The notes under the pieces: model-generated
The model's input: the letters and a program-made list of their open reading frames with translations, nothing else
Databases searched by the model: none
What the model was told of the DNA's origin: nothing
Translations under genes and position numbers: made by a program
Assembly: GCA_021323895.1 (NCBI GenBank)
Contig: JAJPKD010000050.1
Span: 1 to 38,896 of the forward strand
Length of the DNA stretch: 38,896 nucleotides
Direction of reading: 5' to 3'
Origin: Acidobacteriota bacterium
GTDB taxonomy: Bacteria; Acidobacteriota; Blastocatellia; Pyrinomonadales; Pyrinomonadaceae
Shown here: in pieces, positions 25,794 to 35,415 of the stretch
How positions within the stretch are numbered: position 1 is the stretch's first letter
Layout: the number at the start of each line of letters is the position of its first letter

Positions 25794-25825
25794 ATTAGTA
25801 CCTATGGTGCGCTAAATTAACACCC

Positions 25826-25960
25826 TCACGCCTTCGCGTAAATCTCAGCACCTTAGTCACAAACTCTTCCGCCTTCTCCTGCATTCCGAGTTCAAGAGGC
25901 AGTGGCTTCATCGATCTCTTTCTGCGCCGCAAACTCCCTTACGTCCTGCGTGATCTTCAT
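25826..25960 (-). pseudogene. thiC: Decayed duplicate of the thiC 3' end
   Basis: This segment aligns with the last 47 codons or so of intact thiC (26642-26785). On the minus strand it reads [19 protein letters not shown] as in thiC, then a one-base insertion shifts the frame. After correction the reading continues LELGMQEKAEEFVT and, after another indel, GAEIYAKA and a stop. The copy is clearly diverged from the intact end (many substitutions), so it is not recent. Homology fades just upstream of its ATG. It lies on the far side of the HicAB-like pair in direct orientation, so the pair is bracketed by thiC 3' sequence. Confidence 0.83.
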
Positions 25961-25968
25961 CGCTCAAT

Positions 25969-26208
25969 CTAGCTCTGCAGATACGCCTTCAAAAAGTCGG
26001 CGCGCGAGATTCCTGCTTGCGTGCAGATCGTCCGCAAGGTTGAACCTTTGATCTGAGAATGATTGGGCATCGTCAACGGCGTTCGCGTGCCGTCGGGATT
26101 GTCGCGCACCATGGCAATGTGCTCTCGCTCTCGAACAATTCTGAATCCGAGCAGAACGAGCGCTTTGACTACTTTCGTCTTTGGTGCGTCGACTGGGAAT
26201 TTGGGCAT
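25969..26208 (-). CDS. hicA: HicA-like mRNA interferase toxin
   Basis: This 79-residue protein is the usual HicA (YcfA) size. It has the dsRBD-like core: KVVKALVLLGFRIVREREHIAMVRDNPDGTRTPLTMPNHSQIKGSTLRTICTQAGISRADFL. The HSQIKGSTLR block carries the histidine used by HicA ribonucleases, and LRTI-QAGISR-DF is a family signature. Its ATG overlaps the stop of the upstream HicB-like gene by one base (TAATG). Gene order is antitoxin first. It cleaves mRNA when unchecked, by family knowledge. Confidence 0.88.
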   Translation of the reverse strand: MPKFPVDAPKTKVVKALVLLGFRIVREREHIAMVRDNPDGTRTPLTMPNHSQIKGSTLRTICTQAGISRADFLKAYLQS

Positions 26209-26432
26209 TAAGCCGTTATTTGGGCTTCCGCGACGAACACTTCGAGAATAGGAGAATCAACTTCGAACACTTCGTTTCCAAAAGTCTCAAGATGAAAACG
26301 AATAGCCGATTGCACGTCGGCGAGCGCTTCCTCATAGCTGTCACCCTCGCCCACAACGACGCCTTTGAGGCCGAGAGGATAAGCGACGTATCCATCAGAG
26401 TGCTTTTCGATGATGATCTTCTGGGATTCCAT
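26208..26432 (-). CDS. hicB: HicB-like antitoxin
   Basis: This 74-residue protein has the HicB partial RNase H-like fold: IIIEKHSDGYVAYPLGLKGVVVGEGDSYEEALADVQSAIRFHLETFG. The GVVVGEGDSYEEALADVQSAI stretch is the typical helix of the family. It lacks an added DNA-binding domain, so autoregulation through this protein alone is unlikely. It is one base apart from hicA (overlapping stop/start) on the same strand. The position between two copies of the thiC 3' end suggests it arrived with or beside that duplication. Confidence 0.86.
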   Translation of the reverse strand: MESQKIIIEKHSDGYVAYPLGLKGVVVGEGDSYEEALADVQSAIRFHLETFGNEVFEVDSPILEVFVAEAQITA

Positions 26433-26477
26433 GGGTGAATACTAGCACCAACAAGCCGTTTTGTTCAGGTTTCTGTC

Positions 26478-26561
26478 GCCCGCTTCGCGGGCTTGATCAT
26501 TTGGTGGGACGTGAACCCCCGGCTTACGCCCGGGGCTACACATATGCCGCGCCTACGGCGC
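26478..26561. repeat. Short palindrome cluster between HicB and thiC
   Basis: Three hairpins lie close together: GCCCGC/GCGGGC (26478-26492), CCCCGG/CCGGGG with a CTTACGC centre (26517-26535) and GCGCC/GGCGC (26549-26561). The second is the CCCGGGCTTACGCCCGGGG type also found at 38325-38344. They fill the stretch between hicB and the thiC stop and encode nothing. Confidence 0.78.
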
Positions 26562-26641
26562 TGGTTGATCGATTCCGTTGGAGCGGCGCGCAGATAAACG
26601 TGCGCTGCTGGAAACACGACGAAACGATGTGGGCCCGCAGA

Positions 26642-28573
<1,932 letters not shown>

Positions 28574-28584
28574 TTAATCCTCTG

Positions 28585-28676
28585 CCGCCGGCTTAAGCCG
28601 GCTGGAAAATATATAAATGATTGTGATCCCAGAGTGGCGCGCTTCGCGCTTACCCCGGGGCTATTTTACTTAACGC
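28585..28676. repeat. Short palindromes upstream of thiC
   Basis: Downstream of the thiC start on the plus strand lie GCCGGCTTAAGCCGGC (a perfect 16-base palindrome in about 28585-28605), a GCGCGCTTCGCGC-type hairpin near 28640 and ACGCC/GGCGT near 28672-28685. They lie between the thiC start and the inverted-repeat element at 28695. On the thiC strand they would form a structured leader, but none matches a THI-box. Confidence 0.6.
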
Positions 28677-28694
28677 CTTCGGCGTTGTAGTTAT

Positions 28695-28801
28695 GTGTCA
28701 GAAGCCCGGCCGTAAGGGAGAGCTACCCTCCGATGGAATCTCTTATAGCCGAATGGACTCCTGGCGCAAGCGGCCCTTGCTCACGCGCAGGCTTCTGACA
28801 C
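28695..28801. repeat. MITE-like element with 12-bp perfect terminal inverted repeats (GTGTCAG family, second type)
   Basis: GTGTCAGAAGCC at 28695-28706 and GGCTTCTGACAC at 28790-28801 are perfect inverted ends of a 107-bp segment. The interior has no open reading frame of note. The GTGTCAG end matches those of the copies at 6076-6177 and 36037-36148, though the interior differs. It lies between divergent genes thiC and the M28 peptidase. The right end is near a TATAAT at 28817. Confidence 0.85.
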
Positions 28802-28816
28802 GGTTGATGTCTTCAG

Positions 28817-28822
28817 TATAAT
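28817..28822 (+). promoter_or_regulatory. Candidate -10 box for the secreted M28 peptidase
   Basis: TATAAT at 28817-28822 lies 41 bases before the ATG at 28864. The best -35-like bases (TTCTGA, 28793-28798) fall within the right inverted end of the MITE-like element with an 18-base spacer. The element may therefore have supplied half a promoter. No -35 closer to consensus is visible. Confidence 0.45.
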
Positions 28823-28863
28823 CCCGCTGCTTTTCTAAACCGAATTTGCTCCGGAGAAAAATC

Positions 28864-30510
28864 ATGCTCAACCGCCGCGCGCTCGCCCTCGGCCTAGTGG
28901 CCACGCTGCTCAGCATACCGCTCTTCGCGCAATCACAATCCGACAGAGACCTGCTGGAACGCATCCGCAAAGAAGAGCGAGACAACTCGCAGATCATGAA
29001 GACCATGCACATGTTCACCGACGTTTACGGTCCCAGACTGACCGGTTCGCCGAACCACAAAGCGGCGGCCGAGTGGGCCGTGAAGCAGATGACGGCATGG
29101 GGACTCTCGAACGCGCATCTTGAGCCGTGGGATTTTGGTCACGTGGGTTGGTTGAATGAAAGATTCTCAGGAATGATTGTCGCACCGGTCAAAGATGTGC
29201 TCACGTGCGAAGTCTTGTCATGGACGCCGAGCACGCGCGGAACAGTGATCGCGAAAGCTTACCAAATGATTCTGCCCGATCGGCCGACGCAGGATCAGTT
29301 GAATGCTTATCTCGAGACACAGAAGGCCAAGGTGCGCAGCAAGATCGTGATGGCCGGCAAGCACACCATCGTTCCCGTCGATTTGAATCCACCGGCAAAA
29401 CGTCTGACCGACGAACAGGCCGAGCAGCGCTACGGCCCGAACGCGCGACCGGGTGCCGGCTTTCCGCAGCCCTCGCCCACCCCGACGCCTGTGCCCGGCG
29501 CGGCGAAACCGCTGACCGCGCGACAAATCGATGAGCAGCTCGATGCGTTTCTGAAAGCGAATGGCGCTCTGATTCGCGTCAACGATGCGGGCTTTGCGTT
29601 TCGTCGCATTCGCGCTTTCAACAATCGCACGTTCGACATCACGAAAGCGCTGCCGACCGTGGTGATGAGCAATGAAGACTATGGCCGCATCACGCGCGTC
29701 CTCGCCGACGGCACCGATGTGACGCTCGAATTCAACATCGTCAATCGCATCTATCCCGAAGGAAAGACTTCATACAACACTGTTGCCGAGATTCCGGGAA
29801 CGGACAAAGCCGATGAAGTCATCATGCTCGGCGGCCACCTCGATTCATGGCACGCGTCAACCGGAGCGACGGACAACGCCATCGGTTGCGCGATTATGAT
29901 GGAAGCTGCGCGCATTCTGAAGACGCTCGGCGTCAGACCGCGTCGCACGATTCGCGTGGCCTTGTGGAGTGGCGAAGAAGAAGGATTGCTTGGTTCGCAG
30001 GCTTACGTGAAAGCTCACTTTGGATCATTCGAGAAACCTTTGCCCGGTTACGAAAAGTTCGGCGGCTACTTCAATATTGATTCGGGCACCGGCCGCGTGC
30101 GTGGCGCGAGCGTCTTCGGTCCGCCGGAAGCCGCCAGCATCATGCGCAAGATCCTCGAACCCTTCAAAGACGATGGCGTGGTCGGCGCGATCCCGTCGCG
30201 CAGTCGCAACCTCGGCGGCTCAGACAACACTTCTTTCAGCCAGGCCGGTTTGCCCGGCATCGGCATGGGCCAGGATCCAATCGAGTACAACTCGCACACG
30301 TGGCACACGAACTTTGATACTTACGAACGCATCCTCGAAGACGATGTGAAAAAGGATGCGGTGACGGTTGCCTGGTCGGTTTATCAGCTCGCGATGCGTG
30401 ACGATCTGCTGCCGCGCTTTAAGCCCGCCGAAATGCCGTCGCCACCGCCGGCTGCAAGTCCGGAACCAAGTCCGTCGCCGACTCCGCGACCGCGCGGCCG
30501 CAAACCATAG
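28864..30510 (+). CDS. Secreted M28-family metallopeptidase (carboxypeptidase Q-like)
   Basis: This 548-residue protein has a signal peptide (about 1-23, ending PLFAQ). The zinc-site blocks are [46 protein letters not shown], and [12 protein letters not shown]. Two proline-rich stretches are unusual: [12 protein letters not shown] in the middle, and a C-terminal [15 protein letters not shown]-type tail, perhaps a flexible linker. A longer frame begins at 28846, but the GGAG before ATG 28864 supports the later start. It is followed at 14 bases by the NTF2-like gene. M28 members of this type cut dipeptides or release amino acids outside the cytoplasm. Confidence 0.9.
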   Translation: MLNRRALALGLVATLLSIPLFAQSQSDRDLLERIRKEERDNSQIMKTMHMFTDVYGPRLTGSPNHKAAAEWAVKQMTAWGLSNAHLEPWDFGHVGWLNERFSGMIVAPVKDVLTCEVLSWTPSTRGTVIAKAYQMILPDRPTQDQLNAYLETQKAKVRSKIVMAGKHTIVPVDLNPPAKRLTDEQAEQRYGPNARPGAGFPQPSPTPTPVPGAAKPLTARQIDEQLDAFLKANGALIRVNDAGFAFRRIRAFNNRTFDITKALPTVVMSNEDYGRITRVLADGTDVTLEFNIVNRIYPEGKTSYNTVAEIPGTDKADEVIMLGGHLDSWHASTGATDNAIGCAIMMEAARILKTLGVRPRRTIRVALWSGEEEGLLGSQAYVKAHFGSFEKPLPGYEKFGGYFNIDSGTGRVRGASVFGPPEAASIMRKILEPFKDDGVVGAIPSRSRNLGGSDNTSFSQAGLPGIGMGQDPIEYNSHTWHTNFDTYERILEDDVKKDAVTVAWSVYQLAMRDDLLPRFKPAEMPSPPPAASPEPSPSPTPRPRGRKP

Positions 30511-30524
30511 ACAGGAGTCGGCAA

Positions 30525-30929
30525 GTGTCAGCAGAGACTAACAAACAAACGGTACTTGCTTATGTTGACTCATTCAATCGTGGCGATGAGCAGTCTTTGC
30601 GGCCGCTGTTCACCGACGACGCGTTGATTTACGGCGTGCTTGGCTGGGGTCCTTACGATGAAGTCGTCCTCATTTGGCGCGAGATCAAAGCCGCCTTCGA
30701 CATCCAACTTACGGTCGAAGAAATTATCGCGGAAGGTGACACGGTCGCGGTGCGCTATACGGAACGCGGCACCTCACGAGGATCGTTTCGCGGCGGCCCG
30801 GTGACCGGAAAGTCGTTTGAAGTCGTCGCGATGGAGTGGTTTCAGATGAAGGACGGCAAGATTCATCGTCGCTGGGGCGCGCGCGACAACGCGTCGCAGT
30901 TGCGGCAGATGGGCTTGCCGATGGGTTAA
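30525..30929 (+). CDS. NTF2-like (SnoaL-like) protein
   Basis: This 134-residue protein has the NTF2-like fold: QTVLAYVDSFNRGDEQSLRPLFTDDALIYG, then VEEIIAEGDTVAVRYTERGTSRGSF and VVAMEWFQMKDGKIHRRWGARD. The pattern of a hydrophobic pocket with conserved D, E, R and W fits SnoaL-like proteins, some of which are enzymes and many of which are binding proteins. The GTG start at 30525 follows AGGAG by eight bases. It lies 14 bases after the M28 peptidase stop, so cotranscription is likely, but a functional link is unknown. Confidence 0.85.
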   Translation: MSAETNKQTVLAYVDSFNRGDEQSLRPLFTDDALIYGVLGWGPYDEVVLIWREIKAAFDIQLTVEEIIAEGDTVAVRYTERGTSRGSFRGGPVTGKSFEVVAMEWFQMKDGKIHRRWGARDNASQLRQMGLPMG

Positions 30930-31000
30930 TGCGGGAACTTCCACGCGGTGAGATGCGTTAGTTGATTGGCTCGACCATAAGTTATTAACTTGCGCTAGAC

Positions 31001-32197
31001 ATGAATCGCCGCACCTTCATCAAGCGTAGTGCCATTGCCCTGGCGGGCGCTTCGCTCAGCCGCTTTGACTTCATCACCGTCGCTGCGGCGCCGAAGAGGA
31101 TCATTATCATCGGCGCGGGCATGGCTGGCTTGTCGGCCGGATACGAACTTACGCAGCTCGGTCATGACGTGACGATCCTCGAAGCGCGTCCGCGCCCGGG
31201 TGGCCGCGTGCACACGCTGCGCGAGCCGTTCTCTGATGGTTTGTATGCCGAAGCCGGCGCCGCGCGCATTCCCGACAATCACGATCTCACGCTCAAGTAC
31301 GTCAAGCTCTTCAATCTGCCGACGGAGCCAATGTATCCGGCGAACCTGTCAGCGTTGCGGTTCGAACAAGGAAGCATGCGGCAAGTCCCGATGACGGGTT
31401 TCACCGAAGCGCTGGGCAGGAACTTTGGCGATGAGCTCGGCGGTGCTCCTTCTCGCTTTGTCAAAATCAAAGGTGGAAACGATCTGCTGCCGAAGGCTTT
31501 CGCGGCGAAACTGGCGGACAAGATTCTTTACGATTCGCCCGCGGTGAAGATCGATCAGGACGAAAAGTCTGCGCGCGTAACCTTCTCGCGCAAAGGAAAG
31601 CCGGAAACCTTGTCCGCTGATCGCATTCTGTGTGCGGTGCCGTTTTCGCTGCTGCGCAATGTCGTGATGCCCGCGAACTTTGCAGAGAAGAAGCTTGCCG
31701 CGATCAGGGACTTGAAGTATGACGCAGTGTCGCGCGTTTATTTGCAAACGAAGAAACGCTCCTGGGAAGAGAAAGGCCTGAACGGTTTTGCTTTCACCAA
31801 AGACGCGGTGGAAGTTTGGCAACCGACGTGGAGCCAGCCCGGCCCGCGCGGCATCATCATGACTTACGCGCGTCCAGGGGAAGCTGAGAAGATCGCCGCG
31901 CTCAAAGAAAGTGATCGCATCAACTCCACGCTAGTTCAGTTGGATCCGATGTTTCCCGGCCTGCGCGGAAATTTCGAAAAAGGAACGTCGAAGATCTGGA
32001 TGGAAGATGACTGGTCGCGCGGCGCGTGGGCCTTCGCCGGCCTCGGCAATCTGGTCCTGTTCGCTCAGCCCGAAGGCCGAATACACTTCGCCGGCGAACA
32101 CCTCTCGTTTTTTTCCTCTTGGATACAAGGAGCGCTGGATTCCAGCGCGCGCGCCGTGAAGCAAATCAACGAAGCGCTATACACTACCCACCGATAA
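31001..32197 (+). CDS. Tat-exported flavin amine oxidase-like protein
   Basis: This 398-residue protein has a twin-arginine signal (RRTFIKR at 3-9) followed by a hydrophobic stretch, so it is likely folded with FAD and exported. The FAD-binding motif is RIIIIGAGMAGLSAGYELTQLGHDVTILEARPRPGGRVHT. The C-terminal FAD site reads RIHFAGEHLSFFSSWIQGALDSS. The family is monoamine/L-amino-acid oxidase-like (amine oxidase). The substrate is not evident. It overlaps the 3' end of convergent moaA by 14 bases. It is 71 bases after the NTF2-like gene. Confidence 0.9.
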   Translation: MNRRTFIKRSAIALAGASLSRFDFITVAAAPKRIIIIGAGMAGLSAGYELTQLGHDVTILEARPRPGGRVHTLREPFSDGLYAEAGAARIPDNHDLTLKYVKLFNLPTEPMYPANLSALRFEQGSMRQVPMTGFTEALGRNFGDELGGAPSRFVKIKGGNDLLPKAFAAKLADKILYDSPAVKIDQDEKSARVTFSRKGKPETLSADRILCAVPFSLLRNVVMPANFAEKKLAAIRDLKYDAVSRVYLQTKKRSWEEKGLNGFAFTKDAVEVWQPTWSQPGPRGIIMTYARPGEAEKIAALKESDRINSTLVQLDPMFPGLRGNFEKGTSKIWMEDDWSRGAWAFAGLGNLVLFAQPEGRIHFAGEHLSFFSSWIQGALDSSARAVKQINEALYTTHR

Positions 32198-33185
32198 AAC
32201 TCATCGACCGTGAAAGCGTGACGAAGCCGGGATCGTTGATGTAGTGGCGCGGTTCTTTCTTCATCACCACTGATTCAATGAAGTCGATCGTTTCCGCTCG
32301 TGAAGCGCCGTCGCGAATTACGTCGCGCAGAGAATGCTCGAGGGTCGAGAAAAGGCAAGTGCGAATTTGACCGTCCGAGGTGAGACGAATGCGCGAGCAG
32401 GCGCCGCAGAAAGGTTCAGTCACCGGCGCAATGATCCCGATTTCGCCCGGCGCGCCATCGACAAAGCGATAGCGAGACGACGTTTCGGATCCGCGGGCGA
32501 CATCGAGCGGTTCAAGCGGAAATCTCTCTTCAATGCGTTGACGAATCTCGCGGCCTGAAACTACATCCTCGCGGTTCCAATCATGCCCTGAATCGAGCGG
32601 CATGAATTCGATAAAGCGCATCTTTACGTCGTGTTCGCGCGCGAACGCGGCAAAATCAGCCACCTCATCTTCGTTGTGACCGCGCACGATGACGGCGTTG
32701 ATCTTGATCGGATCGAGGCCCGCTTCTTTCGCAGCCGCGATTCCTTCCATTACTCGATCGAGAACATCGACGCCGGTCATCTGTTTGAAAACGTCGCGCT
32801 TCAAACTGTCGAGGCTGATCGTGATGCGATCGAGTCCGGCTTCTTTCAAGCTATGCGCGCGGTGCGGCAGAAAGTAGCCGTTGGTGGTGAGCGCGAGATC
32901 CTTCAGGCCTTTATCTTTCAGTTGCGCGAGTTTGAAAATTATCTGTTCGATGTCGCGGCGCATCATCGGTTCGCCGCCGGTCAAACGAATCTTTTCAATG
33001 CCCAACTCTGTGAAGATGTCGCAGACGTATTCGATCTCTTCGTACGAAAGCACTTGCTCTTTCTCAGCCATCGGCGGTTCACCGTGCGGCAGGCAATAGA
33101 AGCAGCGAAAATTGCAGCGGTCGGTTAGCGACACGCGCAGGTCGCGAATCGGACGGTTGTAGGAGTCTCGCAGTGGTCCAGGCAT
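32184..33185 (-). CDS. moaA: GTP 3',8-cyclase, molybdenum cofactor synthesis
   Basis: MoaA is a radical SAM enzyme that starts molybdopterin synthesis from GTP. The protein is 333 residues when started at MPGPLRDSYN (ATG 33185). The radical SAM motif is C24-x3-C28-x2-C31 (CNFRCFYC). The C-terminal cluster motif reads CGACSRIRLTSDGQIRTCLF. TGGEPMMRRD and EFMPLDSG are further family blocks, and the end MSFIGG gives the usual C-terminal glycines. A longer frame reaches 33311, but its first 42 codons run through palindromic repeats (33234-33298). It therefore is not likely to be translated from there. No other moa gene is nearby. Confidence 0.95.
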   Translation of the reverse strand: MPGPLRDSYNRPIRDLRVSLTDRCNFRCFYCLPHGEPPMAEKEQVLSYEEIEYVCDIFTELGIEKIRLTGGEPMMRRDIEQIIFKLAQLKDKGLKDLALTTNGYFLPHRAHSLKEAGLDRITISLDSLKRDVFKQMTGVDVLDRVMEGIAAAKEAGLDPIKINAVIVRGHNEDEVADFAAFAREHDVKMRFIEFMPLDSGHDWNREDVVSGREIRQRIEERFPLEPLDVARGSETSSRYRFVDGAPGEIGIIAPVTEPFCGACSRIRLTSDGQIRTCLFSTLEHSLRDVIRDGASRAETIDFIESVVMKKEPRHYINDPGFVTLSRSMSFIGG

Positions 33186-33233
33186 TGACGAGACAATGAT
33201 ACAGGCGGAAGGATTGGAGCGCACGCTTGGAGC

Positions 33234-33298
33234 GCACGCATCCTGCGTGCGGGTCACCGGCATCCTGCCGGTAAAGAAACGCGAGCAGGGATGCTCGC
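33234..33298. repeat. Three palindromes between moaA and 3-hydroxyacyl-CoA dehydrogenase
   Basis: Three hairpins follow one another: GCACGCA/TGCGTGC (33234-33250, loop TCC), CCGGCA/TGCCGG (33257-33271, loop TCC), and GCGAGCA/TGCTCGC (33281-33298, loop GGGA). A smaller GGAGCGCACGC direct repeat precedes them. They sit upstream of moaA and explain its overlong reading frame. Confidence 0.82.
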
Positions 33299-33354
33299 GA
33301 CTCGCCGACAAGGATTTCGGCGCTCCGAGGTAGGCGCTCCGCTGTTGGCCCGCC

Positions 33355-34248
33355 TTAAACCAAATTCATCGGCGTCGGGTTCTTTGGATCCTTCGTGTAA
33401 TCGTAAAATCCGCGGCCCGATTTGCGGCCATAGAGCCCAGCCATGACCATGCGCTTGAGAAGTGTGGGTGGCGCGAAACGTTTCTCGCGAAATTCATTGA
33501 ACATGATTTCGGCGATGTAATAAGTAGTGTCGAGCCCGACGAAATCGCCGAGCGTCAGTGGGCCCATCGGATATCCGCAGCCGAGTTTCATCGCGTTATC
33601 GATATCAACGATCGAGCCGACGCCTTCTTCCAACGCGCGAATCGAATCGAGCATGTACGGCACCAGCAAACGATTAACGATGAATCCGGTTTTATCGCCG
33701 GCGCGCACGGGAACTTTGCCCAACTTTTTGCCGAAGGCGATCGCGTCTTCATAAACTGCCGCGTCCGTGAGGATCGTGCGCACGACTTCGACCAGCTTCA
33801 TGAGCGGAACCGGATTAAAGAAGTGCATGCCAATGAAGCGCTGTTGCCGCTCCGCCGAAGTTACTGACATCATCTGCGTGATCGACAGCGAAGAAGTATT
33901 CGACGCGAAAATTGTTTCGGGCTTGCAGAGAGCGTCAAGCTGGCGATACGTCTTATGTTTCTCGTCGAGATTTTCAATGATGGCTTCGATGATAATGTCG
34001 CAGTCAGCCAAATCGTCCAGCGAGGTCGTACCGAACAAACGATCGCGAATCTCCTTTTGCTGATCAGACGCGATTGTTCCTTTGTCGGCGAAACGCTCAA
34101 GCGACTTTTCGATCGAAGCGAATCCTTTTTGCAGCAGATCTTCCGAAACTTCGCGCACGGTGGTTTCGAATCCCGCCATCGCGGCCGTTTGCGCAATGCC
34201 TGAACCCATCACGCCGCAGCCCAACACACCAACTTTTTTAATTTCCAT
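33355..34248 (-). CDS. 3-hydroxybutyryl-CoA dehydrogenase
   Basis: This 297-residue enzyme oxidises 3-hydroxyacyl-CoA with NAD or the reverse. The Rossmann motif is VGVLGCGVMGSGIAQ near the start. The catalytic histidine lies in FIGMHFFNPVPLMKLVEVV, with S and N residues in FASNTSSLSI and FIVNRLLVPYM. The C-terminal dimer domain contains GCGYPMGPLTLGDFVGLD. It is a single-domain enzyme, not a fused beta-oxidation protein. It is isolated between repeat-filled gaps, so its pathway (butanoate, PHB or beta-oxidation) cannot be decided. Confidence 0.95.
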   Translation of the reverse strand: MEIKKVGVLGCGVMGSGIAQTAAMAGFETTVREVSEDLLQKGFASIEKSLERFADKGTIASDQQKEIRDRLFGTTSLDDLADCDIIIEAIIENLDEKHKTYRQLDALCKPETIFASNTSSLSITQMMSVTSAERQQRFIGMHFFNPVPLMKLVEVVRTILTDAAVYEDAIAFGKKLGKVPVRAGDKTGFIVNRLLVPYMLDSIRALEEGVGSIVDIDNAMKLGCGYPMGPLTLGDFVGLDTTYYIAEIMFNEFREKRFAPPTLLKRMVMAGLYGRKSGRGFYDYTKDPKNPTPMNLV

Positions 34249-34266
34249 AAGTCTCCTTAAAGAACT

Positions 34267-34365
34267 ATCCGCAGATTGCGCAGATTACACAGATTGGAAA
34301 AAGCGCGGAAGGCCACAGATCACATCTCTTCTGATTCGATCTGTGAAATCGGCGTATCTCCGGAT
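34267..34365. repeat. ATCCGCAGATT inverted-repeat element, copy 3
   Basis: The left end is ATCCGCAGATTGCGCAG at 34267 onward, and the right end is the diverged ATCTGTGAAATCGGCGTATCTCCGGAT-type arm ending at 34365 (written here in part). The element fills the gap between the rhomboid gene and the dehydrogenase gene. It is the most degraded of the three copies. Confidence 0.72.
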
Positions 34366-34374
34366 TAATCTTCC

Positions 34375-35409
34375 TCAAAAGGTAATATCAAAATTTCTCG
34401 CGACCATGAAGAAGCTAATCGCGACTATCAAGAGCGACAGGATCTGCAACACGCGCCACGCAATCGTCATGCTCGCTGATTGTCCCGGGCGCTTGTAGCT
34501 CACGACCGCGGCCAGCGCTGCTCCCGAAAGCAATCCGCCCATGTGCGCGGCGTTTTCAATGATGCCGCGGCCCACAAATCCAATCCCGAGATTCAGCAGA
34601 ATGATCGGCAGCATCCCCGTTCCGAATGCACGCTTAAACCCTTCAGGCAATTCGCGGCGATACTTGACGCCAAACACAAACAGCACGCCGACTAATCCGA
34701 ACAAAGCACCGGACGCGCCGGCCGACGGATCGTCGTGACTCTTGATCAGGAAACTCGAGATGATACCGGGATGCGATCCCGGAATCACGGTCAGATAGCT
34801 TGCGACGACGCCGGCGATGCCGGTCACCACCCAAAAGACGACGAACTTGGCCGAGCCGTAAAGCTTCTCAACCCATGGGCCAATCACCCAAAGGCTGTAC
34901 ATGTTGATGAGCACGTGCGGCAAGTTCACATGAATGAACACAGGCGTGACCAGCCGCCAGTACTCGTGATCGTAGCCGATCAGGTAGTTCGTTTTCGCGC
35001 CAAAAGCGAGCAGGACTCCTTCCGGAAAACCGGCCCACAGCACAGCCGTTGACGTGCCGCTCAATCCCCACATCAACAGAAAGACAAAGAAGTTCGCGAT
35101 CAGAAAAACTATTGTGAAGATGTAGGGACGCGATAAGACCGCCCGTGCGTAGCTGAGGTTGTAACGTTCGTGCAGCGGCAGCGGCCGTGCGGCAGCTTGC
35201 GAGATCGGCGCGCCACAGACGTGACATTCGTTTTCGCCGGCGCCAATCAGGGCGCCGCAGTTTCGGCAGATGGTTGGGCGACCGGAATAGTTTGGCGAAT
35301 TGTCAGGCAATTTGGAGTGCGCCGGCTTTGACGGCGCTTTGGATTGGTTTCGATCAAGAGATGCGGCGGTAATCGAAAGCAGCGTCGCCGCTGCGCTTTG
35401 CCGCCGCAC
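34375..35409 (-). CDS. Rhomboid-family intramembrane serine protease with N-terminal zinc ribbon
   Basis: This 344-residue protein (if started at GTG 35409) has the catalytic S233 in GASGALFG and H290 in NAAHMGG, the serine-histidine dyad of rhomboids, with about six or seven membrane helices from residue 95 onward. A cytoplasmic zinc ribbon precedes them: C48-x2-C51 and C62-x2-C65. Residues 1-12 and 23-33 are encoded by two palindromic elements (35376-35415, 35311-35342). The GTG start lies within the first. TTG 35310 is a second possible start that would skip both. The gene begins six bases after the bacterioferritin stop. Confidence 0.92.
   Translation of the reverse strand: MRRQSAAATLLSITAASLDRNQSKAPSKPAHSKLPDNSPNYSGRPTICRNCGALIGAGENECHVCGAPISQAAARPLPLHERYNLSYARAVLSRPYIFTIVFLIANFFVFLLMWGLSGTSTAVLWAGFPEGVLLAFGAKTNYLIGYDHEYWRLVTPVFIHVNLPHVLINMYSLWVIGPWVEKLYGSAKFVVFWVVTGIAGVVASYLTVIPGSHPGIISSFLIKSHDDPSAGASGALFGLVGVLFVFGVKYRRELPEGFKRAFGTGMLPIILLNLGIGFVGRGIIENAAHMGGLLSGAALAAVVSYKRPGQSASMTIAWRVLQILSLLIVAISFFMVARNFDITF
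35311..35342 (-). repeat. Palindromic element in the rhomboid coding region
   Basis: The plus strand reads TTTGGAGTGCGCCGGCTTTG then ACGGCGCTTTGG, with GCGCCG/CGGCGC as the stem. It has the same ends as the 29-bp element in thiC. On the minus strand it encodes about residues 23-33 of the rhomboid protein (SKAPSKPAHSK) without breaking the frame. Confidence 0.82.
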
Positions 35410-35415
35410 TCCAAA
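35376..35415 (-). repeat. Palindromic element spanning the rhomboid start
   Basis: The segment runs from AAAGCAGCG to CCGCACTCCAAA. It is a longer, rearranged relative of the thiC element, about 40 bp. It abuts the bacterioferritin stop codon (35416-35418) and contains the GTG used as the likely rhomboid start at 35409. The element may thus have created a new start. Confidence 0.75.

Noticed and set aside
33186-33311. N-terminal extension of MoaA
   Set aside because: It runs through three hairpins, and the family-typical start is the ATG at 33185.
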